A stretch of DNA of 64,000 nucleotides from Burkholderiales bacterium (GTDB taxonomy: Bacteria > Pseudomonadota > Gammaproteobacteria > Burkholderiales > SG8-41): assembly GCA_030684405.1 (NCBI GenBank), contig JAUXYA010000021.1, positions 124,001 through 188,000 of the forward strand, written 5' to 3'. The notes below the pieces were generated by a model. The model saw only the letters and a list, made by a program, of their open reading frames with translations. It was not told where the DNA came from and made no database searches. Below are positions 36,428-45,675 of the stretch, piece by piece (the stretch's first letter is position 1; every line of letters starts with the position of its first letter). The translations under genes and the position numbers were made by a program.

Positions 36428-37422
36428 TGCCGCCACTGAACGGCACACTTACGGCAGCCGCCGCCCTCAAGGGCCGGATTCTCGACTGGATATTCCAGTG
36501 GCGCGGGCCCGAGCGCGGCACCATCGTGCTGGTGCAACGCCGCGTGTTCATACTGCCAACGCGCCAAGGGTTGCTGTTTGCGGGTGTCATCCTGCTCATG
36601 CTTCTGGGGTCGGTCAACTACGACCTGTCCCTCGGATTCATCCTCGCCTTCCTGCTCGGCGCCAGCGGCATCCAGTCGATGCTGCATACCTTCCGCAATC
36701 TGGCGAACCTGCGCATCTCCGCCGGGCGCGTGTCGCCGGTATTTGCCGGAGACATTGCCGAATTCCAGATCCGCATCGCCAATACGGCGCGCATGTTCCG
36801 TTACAGCGTGGCCGTGACCCGTGACCGGAAAACCGCGGACTACGTCGATGTGCCGGCTGATGGCGAGACAGTGGCCACAGTACTTGCCCGCGCAGTCCAC
36901 CGCGGCTGGTTGCGCCCCGGCCGGGTGACCCTGTTCACTTTTTTTCCGATCGGGCTGTTTCGCGCATGGTCCTACGCCGACCTCGACATGCACTGCCTGG
37001 TTTACCCGGCGCCTGCGAACCCGGGCCTGCCGCTGCCGCGCCTTCAGGCCGGCGACGGCAAGGGCGGAACCCAGGGACAAGGCCAGGATGAATTCGCCGG
37101 ATTGCGCCCTTACCGCCCGGGCGATTCGCCGCGGCATGTTGCGTGGAAAGCCGTTGCCCGCAGTGACGTGCTGATGACCAAGCAGTTCGCCGGCCGCGTT
37201 GCCGCGGAATTGTGGCTGTCGTGGCAGCAACTGCCGCCGGAAATGGATGCCGAGCGCAGGCTGGAGCACCTGGCGCGCTGGGTCATCGACGCCGACGCGG
37301 AAGGACTCGCCTACGGGCTGCGCCTGCCCGGTTCAATCATCCCGATCGACTCGGGCGCCGCGCATCGCGCGGATTGCCTGCGCGCCCTCGCCCTGCATGA
37401 GACCACTGCCGACCGTACTTAA
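36427..37422 (+). CDS. DUF58 domain membrane protein
   Basis: A 331-residue protein with two membrane helices near the N-terminus (about 48-65 and 67-80) followed by the DUF58 region, with the hallmark [20 protein letters not shown] around residues 225-243. DUF58 proteins contain a VWA-like fold and accompany MoxR ATPases. The 3' end overlaps the tgpA start by 26 nt, so translation is probably coupled. Function within the complex is not known. Confidence 0.93.
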   Translation: MPPLNGTLTAAAALKGRILDWIFQWRGPERGTIVLVQRRVFILPTRQGLLFAGVILLMLLGSVNYDLSLGFILAFLLGASGIQSMLHTFRNLANLRISAGRVSPVFAGDIAEFQIRIANTARMFRYSVAVTRDRKTADYVDVPADGETVATVLARAVHRGWLRPGRVTLFTFFPIGLFRAWSYADLDMHCLVYPAPANPGLPLPRLQAGDGKGGTQGQGQDEFAGLRPYRPGDSPRHVAWKAVARSDVLMTKQFAGRVAAELWLSWQQLPPEMDAERRLEHLARWVIDADAEGLAYGLRLPGSIIPIDSGAAHRADCLRALALHETTADRT

Positions 37423-39370
37423 TTCGCATCCGCTCGGCATGCGCGACATCCACTGGCTGAGCGCGACATTCCTGCTCGCCGCGGCCCCTCACTTGCTGCG
37501 CATGCCGCTGTGGATATCGGCACTGGTGACCGTCATCGCCGCCATCCGCGTACTGCAGGTTCGCCTGCGTTTCGCGCTGCCGCGAAAATGGCTGCTGGCT
37601 CTGATCGCTGTAGCCGCAGCCGGCGGCATTCTGCTGCAATACCGCACGTTATTCGGCCGGGATGCCGGCGTTTCCCTGCTGGTCATCATGCTGGCGCTGA
37701 AACTGCTGGAAACGCATAGCCGACGCGACGGCATGCTGCTGGGCTTCCTCGGCTGCTTCCTGCTGGTCACCAATTTCCTGCATTCCCAGACCATCCCGAC
37801 AGCGCTGTTCATGCTGATCTGCGCCTGGCTGCTCCTCGCCACCCTGATCGGCATGCAGTACACGGGAATCTGGCCGGGGTGGCGGCAGCAACTGCAGCGC
37901 TCCGGCGTCCTGCTGGTGCAGGCGGTGCCTCTGATGGCCGTGCTGTTCCTGCTGTTCCCGAGGGTACAGGGTCCTCTTTGGGGGCTGCCGCAGGACGCCT
38001 ACGCCGGCCTGAGCGGGCTTTCCGACAACATGAGTCCGGGCAGCCTGAACAACTTGATCCTGTCCTACGACGTCGCCTTCCGTGCTGAATTCAAGGACGG
38101 CAAAACGCCCGACGCCAAGGACCTCTACTGGCGCGGCCCCGTGCTGTGGGACTACGACGGGCGCACCTGGACGGCGCCGCGGCTGACCCAGAGCAACGAA
38201 GACCTGCCGGAGACAGGCGATCTCGAATACACGGTAACCCTCGAGCCGCACAACAAGCGTTGGCTGTTCGCGCTCGAATTTCCCGGTCAGCGGCCGCCGC
38301 GCGCAATCGCGACACGCGACATGCAGTTGCTTAGCTTCACGCCGGTGCGCAGCCGCATGCGTTACGACATGACTTCGGCGATCGGCGTGGCCTATGGTGC
38401 CGACGAGGATCGTTCGGTGCTGGCGCGGTCGCTGCGGCTGCCCGCCACCAGTAACCCGCGCACTGGCAACTTTGCCGCGGAGCTGCGCAGCAGGCACCGC
38501 GAGGACCGTGATCTGGTGACAGCAGTGCTGAACCTGTTCCGCACCGAAAATTTCGTTTACACGCTGACGCCACCACTACTGGGCGAGCACCCGGTGGACG
38601 AGTTTCTCTTCGAAACGCGCCGCGGGTTCTGTGAACACTATGCATCCGCATTCACGGTGCTGATGCGTGCCGCAGGCATTCCGGCGCGTGTGGTCACCGG
38701 CTACCAAGGCGGCGAGATCAACCCTGTCGGCGGCTATATCCTGGTGCGCCAGGCCGATGCCCATGCCTGGGTCGAAGTCTGGCTGGAGAACACCGGCTGG
38801 GTGCGCGTCGATCCGACCGCTGCGGTATCACCGGCCCGGGTGGAGCGCGGCATCGCATCGGCCCTGCCGCGCAGCGATCCCCTGCCCATGTTCGTGCGTG
38901 GGGACTTTGCCATGCTGCAGAGGATGCGGCTGACCTGGGACTCGATCACCTATTCCTGGAACCAGTGGGTGCTGGGTTACAACCCTGAGCGGCAACGGCT
39001 TTTCCTGAGCCAACTCGGCTTCAGCGAAGCCAGTTGGCAGACCATCTCCGTAGTGCTGCTGGTGTTTGCCGGCATTGCCGTGCTGATCGGGGCCGGCCTT
39101 GCACTACGTGACCTGCGCGGCGTGCGCGCGGATCCGGCAAAGCGTGCGTATGAGCGTTTCTGCCGCAAGCTTGCCCAACGCGGATTGCCGCGAGGTGCTG
39201 CCGAAGGTCCGCGAGTATTTGCCCGCCGTGCGACACAACAACGCCCGGATCTTGCCGCCGCAATCGAGGACATCACCGCGCTTTATGTCGGACTGCGTTA
39301 TGCCGAGAACAGTAGCGACGCGGAAACACTGCGGCGGTTCAAACAGCGCATACGCGTGTTTAAACCATAA
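37397..39370 (+). CDS. TgpA-type membrane transglutaminase (DUF3488)
   Basis: The ATG at 37397 gives 657 residues; an alternative start is the ATG at 37439. The N-terminal third has about six membrane helices (DUF3488), followed by a periplasmic transglutaminase-like domain. Its catalytic triad is visible: C412 in [10 protein letters not shown], His in [10 protein letters not shown] and Asp in [10 protein letters not shown] further helix lies near 565-590, with a cytoplasmic DUF4129-like tail. The Pseudomonas homologue TgpA is an essential periplasmic transglutaminase. The substrate is probably an envelope component. The upstream part of the frame is antisense-like overlap with the DUF58 gene and not used. 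Confidence 0.92.
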   Translation: MRPLPTVLNSHPLGMRDIHWLSATFLLAAAPHLLRMPLWISALVTVIAAIRVLQVRLRFALPRKWLLALIAVAAAGGILLQYRTLFGRDAGVSLLVIMLALKLLETHSRRDGMLLGFLGCFLLVTNFLHSQTIPTALFMLICAWLLLATLIGMQYTGIWPGWRQQLQRSGVLLVQAVPLMAVLFLLFPRVQGPLWGLPQDAYAGLSGLSDNMSPGSLNNLILSYDVAFRAEFKDGKTPDAKDLYWRGPVLWDYDGRTWTAPRLTQSNEDLPETGDLEYTVTLEPHNKRWLFALEFPGQRPPRAIATRDMQLLSFTPVRSRMRYDMTSAIGVAYGADEDRSVLARSLRLPATSNPRTGNFAAELRSRHREDRDLVTAVLNLFRTENFVYTLTPPLLGEHPVDEFLFETRRGFCEHYASAFTVLMRAAGIPARVVTGYQGGEINPVGGYILVRQADAHAWVEVWLENTGWVRVDPTAAVSPARVERGIASALPRSDPLPMFVRGDFAMLQRMRLTWDSITYSWNQWVLGYNPERQRLFLSQLGFSEASWQTISVVLLVFAGIAVLIGAGLALRDLRGVRADPAKRAYERFCRKLAQRGLPRGAAEGPRVFARRATQQRPDLAAAIEDITALYVGLRYAENSSDAETLRRFKQRIRVFKP

Positions 39371-39400
39371 TACTCAATAAAAACAAATAGTTATAAACTA
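39371..39400 (-). repeat. AT-rich intergenic element, type A, copy 4
   Basis: Minus strand core at 39376-39396: TTATAACTATTTGTTTTTAT. It fills the entire 27 nt between the convergent tgpA and nlpD stops. In this copy ATAGTT / AACTAT (39388-39402) forms a 6 bp hairpin directly before the T-run, which makes a weak terminator-like structure for nlpD. Confidence 0.8.
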
Positions 39401-40306
39401 TCCGGCAGGCGGCAACAGGCCCGCGGGATCGACTGGCTTGCCCATCAGGCGAATCTCGAAATGCAGCTTGACCCGATCGCTGTCGGAATCGCCCATTTCG
39501 GCGATTTTCTGGCCGCGCGTCACTGACTGCCCTTCCTTCACCAGCAGCTCACGATTGTGGGCATAGACGCTCAGATACTTCTCGTTGTGTTTGATGACGA
39601 TCAGCCTGCCCAGGCCGCGGATGCCGGTTCCGCTGAATATGACGCGCCCCGCCCCGGCGGCGACAACAGGCTGCCCCATTTTTCCGGCGATGCCGATGCC
39701 CTTGCTCGATGAATCGTTGAAATTGCTGATTACTTTGCCGCTGACCGGCCAGATCCAGCCGATGTCGTCATCGCCTTGGGCACGGTCCTGCGGGAAAGGT
39801 TTGGCGGTAACCGAGGGCTCCGGCTTGACGCCGGACATCTGCGCATAGGCCTGATCGCTGTAGGGCACACGCACGCCACGCGGCTCGCTCCTGGCTCCAT
39901 CCGCCACTGCAGGGCGCTCACCCAAGGGGCGGCCTTCCACGCTGCCCGGCGCGCGCATCGGTGAGGCCACGACTCCCTGCGGGGGCGACAGGCGCAACTG
40001 CTGCCCCACACGGATGCGTGAAGGTTCTATGCTGTTCCAGGCCGCCAGTTCGCGGTAATCCAGCCCGAATTCCAGTGCAATGCTGTAAAGGGTATCGCCG
40101 GCCCTTACCGTATAGAAATCCGGCCGCGGCCGCTCCGGCGCCTGCGCCACGCGAGCCTGAGGCATGGGCGTGGTCTTGGCCTGCGGCGGCGGCAATCGCT
40201 CTGCCACGGGCGCTGGTCGCGAAGCCACGCAGCCGGAAAATACCAGCACCGAGGCCAGCAACAGGATTGATCGGCTTGCCGTACCGGGCTGCGTCGGGCT
40301 ACGCAC
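39398..40306 (-). CDS. nlpD: NlpD-type lipoprotein, LysM plus degenerate LytM domain
   Basis: I start at the GTG 40306, 8 nt after the pcm stop, because it begins a clean lipoprotein signal (ILLLASVLVFSGC); the longer frame overlaps pcm. The mature protein has a LysM domain (YTVRAGDTLYSIALEFG) and a C-terminal M23/LytM domain. The zinc ligands of active M23 peptidases are replaced: KGIGIAG in place of HxGxD and VKLHFEI in place of HLHFEI, while TGIRGLG and YAHN are kept. This is the pattern of NlpD/EnvC amidase activators that switch on AmiC at the septum, so I do not expect hydrolytic activity. The rpoS gene normally found downstream is absent. Confidence 0.93.
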   Translation of the reverse strand: MRSPTQPGTASRSILLLASVLVFSGCVASRPAPVAERLPPPQAKTTPMPQARVAQAPERPRPDFYTVRAGDTLYSIALEFGLDYRELAAWNSIEPSRIRVGQQLRLSPPQGVVASPMRAPGSVEGRPLGERPAVADGARSEPRGVRVPYSDQAYAQMSGVKPEPSVTAKPFPQDRAQGDDDIGWIWPVSGKVISNFNDSSSKGIGIAGKMGQPVVAAGAGRVIFSGTGIRGLGRLIVIKHNEKYLSVYAHNRELLVKEGQSVTRGQKIAEMGDSDSDRVKLHFEIRLMGKPVDPAGLLPPAG

Positions 40307-40313
40307 GAACTGT

Positions 40314-40976
40314 TCAGCCCAGGCCGGGGAGCAGCGGAACGAACCGGGCATCCTCCACCTTACGGTCAACATAACCTTGCGGTGTTCTTTCAATGACGTG
40401 CAGTGCCTGTTTGTCACGGTTTGTCATCGGAATGATGAGTTTACCACCCACGGTCAGCTGGTCGCGCAGCGCCTGCGGCACATGGGTCGCTGCAGCTGCG
40501 ACAACAATTCCGTCAAAAGGTGCCTGTTCCGGCATGCCGAACTGTCCATCCGCATTGCGCACGCGCACGTTGTGCGCGCGCGCATCGCGCAGGTGGCGAC
40601 GCGCCTTGGTCAGCAGCGGTGCCAGGCGCTCGATCGAATAGACTTCTCGCGCGATCCGCGACAGCACTGCAGCCTGGTAGCCACAACCGGTGCCGATCTC
40701 GAGAACCTTGTCCAAGCTCGCGCCACCGCCGCGCAACAGTTCGAGCATGCGCGCCACGGTGTACGGGCTGGAAATGGTCTGCCCGAATCCCAGCGGCAGT
40801 GCCATATCCTCGTAGGCGCGGCTCGCCAGCGCCTCGTCAACAAAAATGTGCCGCGGCACTTCGCCCATCGCGCCGAGAATCACCTCGTCGCGTATGCCCT
40901 GGGTGCGCAGCCGCTCGACCATGCGCATCCGCGTGCGCTGCGAAGTCATGCCGATGCCGGAGTTCACCGCGTTCAC
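40314..40976 (-). CDS. pcm: Protein-L-isoaspartate O-methyltransferase
   Basis: A 220-residue SAM-dependent enzyme that repairs isoaspartyl residues in aged proteins. [10 protein letters not shown]-like start ([13 protein letters not shown]), [15 protein letters not shown] and the SAM loop [15 protein letters not shown] are canonical. It overlaps surE by 4 nt and precedes nlpD by 8 nt, the conserved surE-pcm-nlpD order. The first eleven codons before MTSQRTRM may be an extension; the start could be the Met at codon 11. Confidence 0.96.
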   Translation of the reverse strand: MNAVNSGIGMTSQRTRMRMVERLRTQGIRDEVILGAMGEVPRHIFVDEALASRAYEDMALPLGFGQTISSPYTVARMLELLRGGGASLDKVLEIGTGCGYQAAVLSRIAREVYSIERLAPLLTKARRHLRDARAHNVRVRNADGQFGMPEQAPFDGIVVAAAATHVPQALRDQLTVGGKLIIPMTNRDKQALHVIERTPQGYVDRKVEDARFVPLLPGLG

Positions 40977-41728
40977 GCGCCTCCCTTCAGACCCAGCCAG
41001 TGCTGCACGGTCTCCATCTGCGTGAAGCGCGTAAGGTCCATCTGCAGCGGCGTCACCGACACCCGGTTCGATGCTGTCGCATGGAAATCGGTGCCCTCGC
41101 CGGCATCCTGGACACCGCCCGCGGCGCCTACCCAGTAGACCGTCTCGCCGCGCGGCGTGCTCGCCTTCACCACGGGCTCTGCCTTGTGACGCTTGCCGAG
41201 CCGGGTGACCTGCACGCCCTGCAGGGCCGCGTAAGGCACGTCCGGCACGTTGACGTTCAGCAGCACCGACCCTTCCACGCGATGTCTCATGAAACGATCG
41301 ACCAATTCGGCAGCGACACGTGCTGCGGTTTCGAAATGATCCTGTCCCGCAGCGACCAGCGACACGGCGATGGAGGGAATGCCGAGCAGGAATCCCTCAG
41401 TCGCCGCCGCCACGGTACCCGAATAAATGGTGTCATCACCCATGTTTGCACCGTGATTGATGCCCGAGACCACGACGTCGGGCAAATCCGGCAGCAGGCC
41501 GGTCACCGCGAGATGCACGCAATCCGTCGGTGTGCCGTTCACATAGTAGTAACCATTGCCTGCGCGCCGCACCGACAGGGGCCGATCGAGCGTCAGCGAG
41601 TTGCTGGCGCCGCTGCGATCGCGCTCGGGCGCCACGACGGTGACGGTGCCGAGCAGGGACAGTGCCTGCTCCAAGGCGGCAAGTCCCGGCGCAAAATAAC
41701 CATCATCGTTGCTGAGCAGGATGCGCAC
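40973..41728 (-). CDS. surE: 5'/3'-nucleotidase SurE
   Basis: A 251-residue metal-dependent nucleotidase of the stationary-phase survival block. The metal site [15 protein letters not shown] is at the N-terminus and [21 protein letters not shown] lies at about 90-110, both diagnostic. SurE hydrolyses 5'- and 3'-nucleotides and short polyphosphate. First gene of surE-pcm-nlpD. Confidence 0.97.
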   Translation of the reverse strand: MRILLSNDDGYFAPGLAALEQALSLLGTVTVVAPERDRSGASNSLTLDRPLSVRRAGNGYYYVNGTPTDCVHLAVTGLLPDLPDVVVSGINHGANMGDDTIYSGTVAAATEGFLLGIPSIAVSLVAAGQDHFETAARVAAELVDRFMRHRVEGSVLLNVNVPDVPYAALQGVQVTRLGKRHKAEPVVKASTPRGETVYWVGAAGGVQDAGEGTDFHATASNRVSVTPLQMDLTRFTQMETVQHWLGLKGGA

Positions 41729-41822
41729 GCTGGTGTTTCGGTCTGCTTATCGTGGGGCCCGAAGAAGTGCTGCAGGCCATCATTGTTCTGTTCTATTCTG
41801 CTATCCCTTGACTGCAGGACGG

Positions 41823-41831
41823 ATTTTAACA
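41823..41831 (-). promoter_or_regulatory. Candidate extended -10 promoter for surE-pcm-nlpD
   Basis: Minus strand TGTTAAAAT (TGn plus TAAAAT) about 95 nt before the surE start. No clear -35, consistent with an extended -10 type. GTTAAAATCC recurs upstream of nadC at about 25395, as often seen in betaproteobacterial promoters. Confidence 0.4.
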
Positions 41832-41898
41832 CGCGCTGCTGCCTCGGCCGGAGACTGGTGCTAGGATATGCGCTGTCATCAACCATCGGATCAACAAC

Positions 41899-42591
41899 AT
41901 GGCGCCCATCGGCTTCCGTATCCTCCCCTTTGCCCCGCAGCCCTCGAAAAAAATCATCGCCACGCTGCGCAAAACCGCGACCGCGCACCTCAGTGACAAC
42001 ATGCATCGCCTGCATGCCATCGGCCCCGACCTGTTTCCCTGCCACAGCAGCGGGCGCATGGTCGGCACCGCGCTGACGGTCAAGGTCGGCCCAGGAGACA
42101 ACCTGATGGTACACAAGGCTATCGACATCTGCCGCCCTGGCGATGTCATCGTTGTCGATGCCGGCGGGGTCTGCACCCAGGCGATCATCGGAGAGATCAT
42201 GTCGGCGATCGCTGAACGCAACGGCGCTGCCGGCATGGTCATCGACGGCGCAATCCGTGATGCCGACGCCCTCGCACAATCGAAATTCCCGATTTATGCC
42301 CGCGGCATCACCCACCGCGGCCCTTACAAGAACGGCCCTGGCGAACTCAACGTTCCCGTCGTCATCGGCGAAGCCGTGGTCAACCCGGGCGACATCATCA
42401 TCGGTGACGACGACGGCCTGGTCGCCATTCCCCAGGACATGATCGAGGAAACCCTCAGGCTCGCGAAACTGCAGGAGAAAAAGGAGTCCGACCTGCTCAA
42501 GGCGATCCGCGGCGGCAAGAAGCTCGACCGCGCCTGGGTGAACGACGCCCTGAAAAGCAAAGGCTGCGTCATCCCGCCGAAGATGCGCTGA
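41899..42591 (+). CDS. RraA-like / HMG aldolase family protein
   Basis: A 230-residue RraA-fold protein. ATAHLSDNM, VGTALTVKVGPGDNLMVHKAI, DVIVVDAGG, GEIMSAIAERNGAAGMVIDGAIRD and VVNPGDIIIGDDDGLV are the family segments; the Gly-x-x-x-Arg-Asp (GAIRD) carries the metal-binding Asp and substrate Arg of class II pyruvate/4-hydroxy-4-methyl-2-oxoglutarate aldolases. True RraA (RNase E inhibitor) is shorter, so an aldolase or decarboxylase role is more likely. The last base overlaps the CoA-transferase start, suggesting one pathway. Confidence 0.9.
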   Translation: MAPIGFRILPFAPQPSKKIIATLRKTATAHLSDNMHRLHAIGPDLFPCHSSGRMVGTALTVKVGPGDNLMVHKAIDICRPGDVIVVDAGGVCTQAIIGEIMSAIAERNGAAGMVIDGAIRDADALAQSKFPIYARGITHRGPYKNGPGELNVPVVIGEAVVNPGDIIIGDDDGLVAIPQDMIEETLRLAKLQEKKESDLLKAIRGGKKLDRAWVNDALKSKGCVIPPKMR

Positions 42592-43793
42592 TGGCCGGCC
42601 CGCTCGCCGGGGTCACCGTGGTCGACATGACCACGGTGGTCATGGGCCCCTACGCGACACAGATCCTCGGCGACCTCGGCGCCGAAGTCATCAAAGTCGA
42701 AGCACCGGGCGGCGACAACGTGCGCTATGTCGGCCCCATGCGCAACCGCGGCATGGGGCACATGTTCCTGCACCTGAACCGCAATAAGAAAAGCATTGTG
42801 CTCGACCTGAAACAGCCGGCAGGCCGCGACGCGCTGCTGCGGATCGCCGCGAAGGCTGACGTTCTGATCTACAACATCCGGCCCCAGGCCATGCAGCGCC
42901 TGCGCCTCGGTTACGCTGACGTTGCCGCAGTCAATCCGCGCATCCTCTATGTCGGCGCCTATGGTTACGGCCAGCAGGGTCCCTACGCCGCACGCCCCGC
43001 CTACGACGACCTGATCCAGGGCATGACCGGACTGCCCTGGCTCACGCAGCAGGCCGGCTCTACTGATCCCCGCTACATCCCGGCAACGCTGGCCGACCGC
43101 ATCGTCGGCCTGCATGCCGCCTACGCGGTCACCACTGCGCTCTATGAACGCGAGCGCAGCGGCAAGGGGCAGTCGGTCGAGGTTCCGATGTTCGAGTGCA
43201 TGAGCCAGATGATCCTCGGCGATCATTTCGGCGGCCGCAGCTTCGATCCGCCGCTCGGCGCTTCGGGTTATGCCCGCGTGCTGGCCCCCGAACGCCGCCC
43301 GTTCCAGACCCGTGACGGCCATGTCTGCGTGCTGATGTACAACGACAAGCAGTGGCAGGGTTTCTTCCGCCTGATCGGCCGCGAGGACCTGTTCCGCGAC
43401 GACCCGCGCTTCAACAGCCACGAAAACCGTTCCGCGCGCATTGCCGAAGCCAATGCCTTCGTCGCCGGCGAAATGCGCAAGCGCACGACGGCTGAATGGC
43501 TGCAGGCGCTCGACGCAGCCGACATTCCCTGCGCACCAATGAATTCAATCGATGAAGTGATCGACGACGCACACCTCAAAGGCTGCGGCTTCATCCGCGA
43601 GGAAGAACATCCCAGCGAAGGCCGGCTGCGCACCACGGCGGCCGCCACGCAATGGTCACGTACGGTCCCTGCCCCTCAGTACGGCGCCCCACGCCTCGGG
43701 GAGCATGGTGCCGAGGTGCTGCACGCAGCCGGTTACGGTGAAGAGGAAATCCACGCCCTCGCCGCCGCCGGCGCAACCGTCCTGCCCGACTGA
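42591..43793 (+). CDS. Class III CoA-transferase (CaiB/BaiF family)
   Basis: A 400-residue family III CoA-transferase. LAGVTVVDMTTVVMGPYATQ, GAEVIKVEAPGGD, KSIVLDLKQPAGRD and AYDDLIQGMTGL (the Asp that forms the acyl-enzyme anhydride) are all present. It would activate a carboxylic acid by taking CoA from succinyl-CoA or a similar donor. It lies between the RraA-like gene and an acyl-CoA dehydrogenase, consistent with activation followed by oxidation of a dicarboxylic or branched acid (inference). Confidence 0.94.
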   Translation: MAGPLAGVTVVDMTTVVMGPYATQILGDLGAEVIKVEAPGGDNVRYVGPMRNRGMGHMFLHLNRNKKSIVLDLKQPAGRDALLRIAAKADVLIYNIRPQAMQRLRLGYADVAAVNPRILYVGAYGYGQQGPYAARPAYDDLIQGMTGLPWLTQQAGSTDPRYIPATLADRIVGLHAAYAVTTALYERERSGKGQSVEVPMFECMSQMILGDHFGGRSFDPPLGASGYARVLAPERRPFQTRDGHVCVLMYNDKQWQGFFRLIGREDLFRDDPRFNSHENRSARIAEANAFVAGEMRKRTTAEWLQALDAADIPCAPMNSIDEVIDDAHLKGCGFIREEEHPSEGRLRTTAAATQWSRTVPAPQYGAPRLGEHGAEVLHAAGYGEEEIHALAAAGATVLPD

Positions 43794-43805
43794 GGGATCG
43801 CTGCC

Positions 43806-44972
43806 ATGGATTTTGAGTTTTCCGAGGACCAGCGCGCGATCCGCGATGCCATCGAACGAGTGTGCTCCCGCTTCGGCGCAGACTACTGGCTGAAAAAAGA
43901 CCGCGACGGCGGTTTTCCCCATGAATTCCATGCCGCCATCGCCGCCGACGGTTGGCTCGGCATTGCGATGCCTGAGCAGTATGGCGGTAGCGGACTCGGC
44001 ATCACCGAGGCCGCGCTGATGATGGAAACCATCGCTGCCTCCGGGGCAGGCTTCTCCGGAGCCTCCGCGGTGCACATGAACATCTTCGGCCTGCATCCGG
44101 TGGTGGTATATGCCTCGGACGAGCAGAAAAAGCGCTGGCTGCCACCGCTGATTGCAGGGCAGGACAAAGCCTGCTTCGGCGTCACCGAACCGGGCGTCGG
44201 CCTCAACACCACCCGTCTGACCACCAGGGCGGTGCGTGACGGCGACGATTACCTGATATCGGGACAAAAGGTGTGGATCTCGACAGCCCAGGTCGCCAAC
44301 AAGATCCTGTTGCTGGCACGCACAACGCCGCTGGAGGACACGAAGAATCCGGCCGACGGCTTGACACTGTTTTATGCCGACATCGACCGCAGCACATTCG
44401 AAGCGCGCGAGATCGACAAGATGGGCCGCAAGGCCGTGGATTCCAATCAGGTGTTCATCGATGGCATGCGTGTTCCGGTCACCGACCGCATCGGTGAGGA
44501 AGGCAAGGGCTTTCGCTACATCCTCGACGGCCTCAATCCCGAACGCATCCTGATCGCCGCCGAAGCCGCCGGATTGGGCCGTGCGGCGCTCGAACGCGCA
44601 GTGCGTTACGCCAATGAACGCATCGTATTTGACCGGCCAATCGGCCAGAACCAGGCGATCCAGCACCCACTGGCACAACGCTGGATTGAACTGGAAGCAG
44701 CATGCCTGCTGACCTACCGGGCCGCCAGCCTCTACGACGCCGGGAAACCCTGCGGCGCCGAAGCCAATGCCGCAAAATATTTTGCCGGGGAAGCCGGATT
44801 CAAGGCTTGCGAAACTGCGGTACTGACCCACGGCGGCATGGGTTACGCAAAGGAATTCCACGTCGAGCGCTATTTCCGCGAAGCAATGATTGCGCGCATC
44901 GCACCGGTCAGCCCGCAGCTGATCCTCTGTCATATTGCCGAACGCGTGCTCGGACTGCCCAAATCCTACTGA
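43806..44972 (+). CDS. Acyl-CoA dehydrogenase
   Basis: A 388-residue FAD enzyme. CFGVTEPGVGLNTTRLTT and ISGQKVWIST bind FAD and substrate; FDRPIGQNQAIQHPLA and LTHGGMGYAKEFHVER complete the fold. The usual catalytic Glu near the C-terminus (YEGT-type) is absent: the region reads ARIAPVSPQ. Instead E246 in LNPERILIAAE aligns with the Glu base used by isovaleryl- and long-chain-type dehydrogenases, so the protein is probably active with that arrangement. The gene follows the CoA-transferase by 12 nt and converges with the acyltransferase gene (7 nt overlap). Confidence 0.94.
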   Translation: MDFEFSEDQRAIRDAIERVCSRFGADYWLKKDRDGGFPHEFHAAIAADGWLGIAMPEQYGGSGLGITEAALMMETIAASGAGFSGASAVHMNIFGLHPVVVYASDEQKKRWLPPLIAGQDKACFGVTEPGVGLNTTRLTTRAVRDGDDYLISGQKVWISTAQVANKILLLARTTPLEDTKNPADGLTLFYADIDRSTFEAREIDKMGRKAVDSNQVFIDGMRVPVTDRIGEEGKGFRYILDGLNPERILIAAEAAGLGRAALERAVRYANERIVFDRPIGQNQAIQHPLAQRWIELEAACLLTYRAASLYDAGKPCGAEANAAKYFAGEAGFKACETAVLTHGGMGYAKEFHVERYFREAMIARIAPVSPQLILCHIAERVLGLPKSY

Positions 44973-45580
44973 TCGCGCCGCGCACCGTGTTGCAACAGCT
45001 GCTGATGCACTGCTTCGACGCCTGCGGCAACTTCCCCTCCGGTTTCGACCAGCGGCAGAAATCCGGTCACCCGGCGCCGATAGTTGAAATACACCGGTAG
45101 TACCTGCACTCCGGCCGCCTTCGCGATGCGGTAGAAGCCCGACTTGAAGCGAGCGCCCGGGGTGCGCGTCCCTTCCGGCGTGATGGCGAGCCAGAGTTGT
45201 CCGCGACGGCCAAACTCGGCTGCCATCGCATCGGCCAAGTCTTCGGGCCGAGCGCGATTGACCGGAATGCCGCCCAGCCAACGCAGGAAAGGGCCCAGCG
45301 GCCAGAAGAACAGCGTGTGCTTGGCAATGAATGACACGCGCAGCCCGAGGGTGAACAGGAATGCCGCGCCGATGACGAAATCCCAGCCGGAAGAATGCGG
45401 TGCAATAGCGACGACCAATCGCGAACTGTCCGGAAAGCAGCCCTCCGCGCGCCAGCGCATTGCACGCAACACCAGACGCCCGATCAGCGCCAGGGGACCG
45501 TACGCGCGGCGAGGCACTGCAGGACCGACTTGCAAATCCGCGACCGCCATCGTCGTTCCGAGATCCTCCGCATCACTCAC
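44966..45580 (-). CDS. PlsC-like lysophospholipid acyltransferase family protein
   Basis: A 204-residue acyltransferase. The HX4D-type motif appears as APHSSGWDFVIG, followed by FFWPLGPFLRWLGGIPVNR and ITPEGTRTPGARFKSGFYRIA, which are the substrate phosphate-binding motifs of the group. This short subfamily is common in bacteria and its acceptor is not fixed; it may make phosphatidate-like or other lipid esters. The start is a GTG at 45580; an ATG at 45550 is an alternative. Confidence 0.88.
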   Translation of the reverse strand: MSDAEDLGTTMAVADLQVGPAVPRRAYGPLALIGRLVLRAMRWRAEGCFPDSSRLVVAIAPHSSGWDFVIGAAFLFTLGLRVSFIAKHTLFFWPLGPFLRWLGGIPVNRARPEDLADAMAAEFGRRGQLWLAITPEGTRTPGARFKSGFYRIAKAAGVQVLPVYFNYRRRVTGFLPLVETGGEVAAGVEAVHQQLLQHGARRDQ

Positions 45581-45639
45581 GCTGGCAGGCCCTCCTCCAC
45601 CACGACACGGCCAGCAGCCAGTGAGGCGCCGACAATTCT

Positions 45640-45675
45640 ATATAAGCATATGTTTTTAAACGATTTTAATGATTT
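45640..45675 (+). repeat. AT-rich intergenic element, type B, copy 6
   Basis: Plus strand: TATAAGCATATGTTTTTAAA followed by CGATTTTAATGATTTT. It lies between two minus-strand genes, so it is the only copy whose T-rich strand does not follow a gene end on its own strand. It shares GTTTTTAAACG with the nadC copy. Confidence 0.5.

Noticed and set aside
40520-42076. 518-codon plus-strand frame across pcm and surE
   Set aside because: Overlaps two conserved genes on the other strand and enters the RraA-like gene in the wrong frame.
43656-45281. 541-codon minus-strand frame under the acyl-CoA dehydrogenase
   Set aside because: Shadow frame with no family features; the dehydrogenase and acyltransferase genes explain the region.
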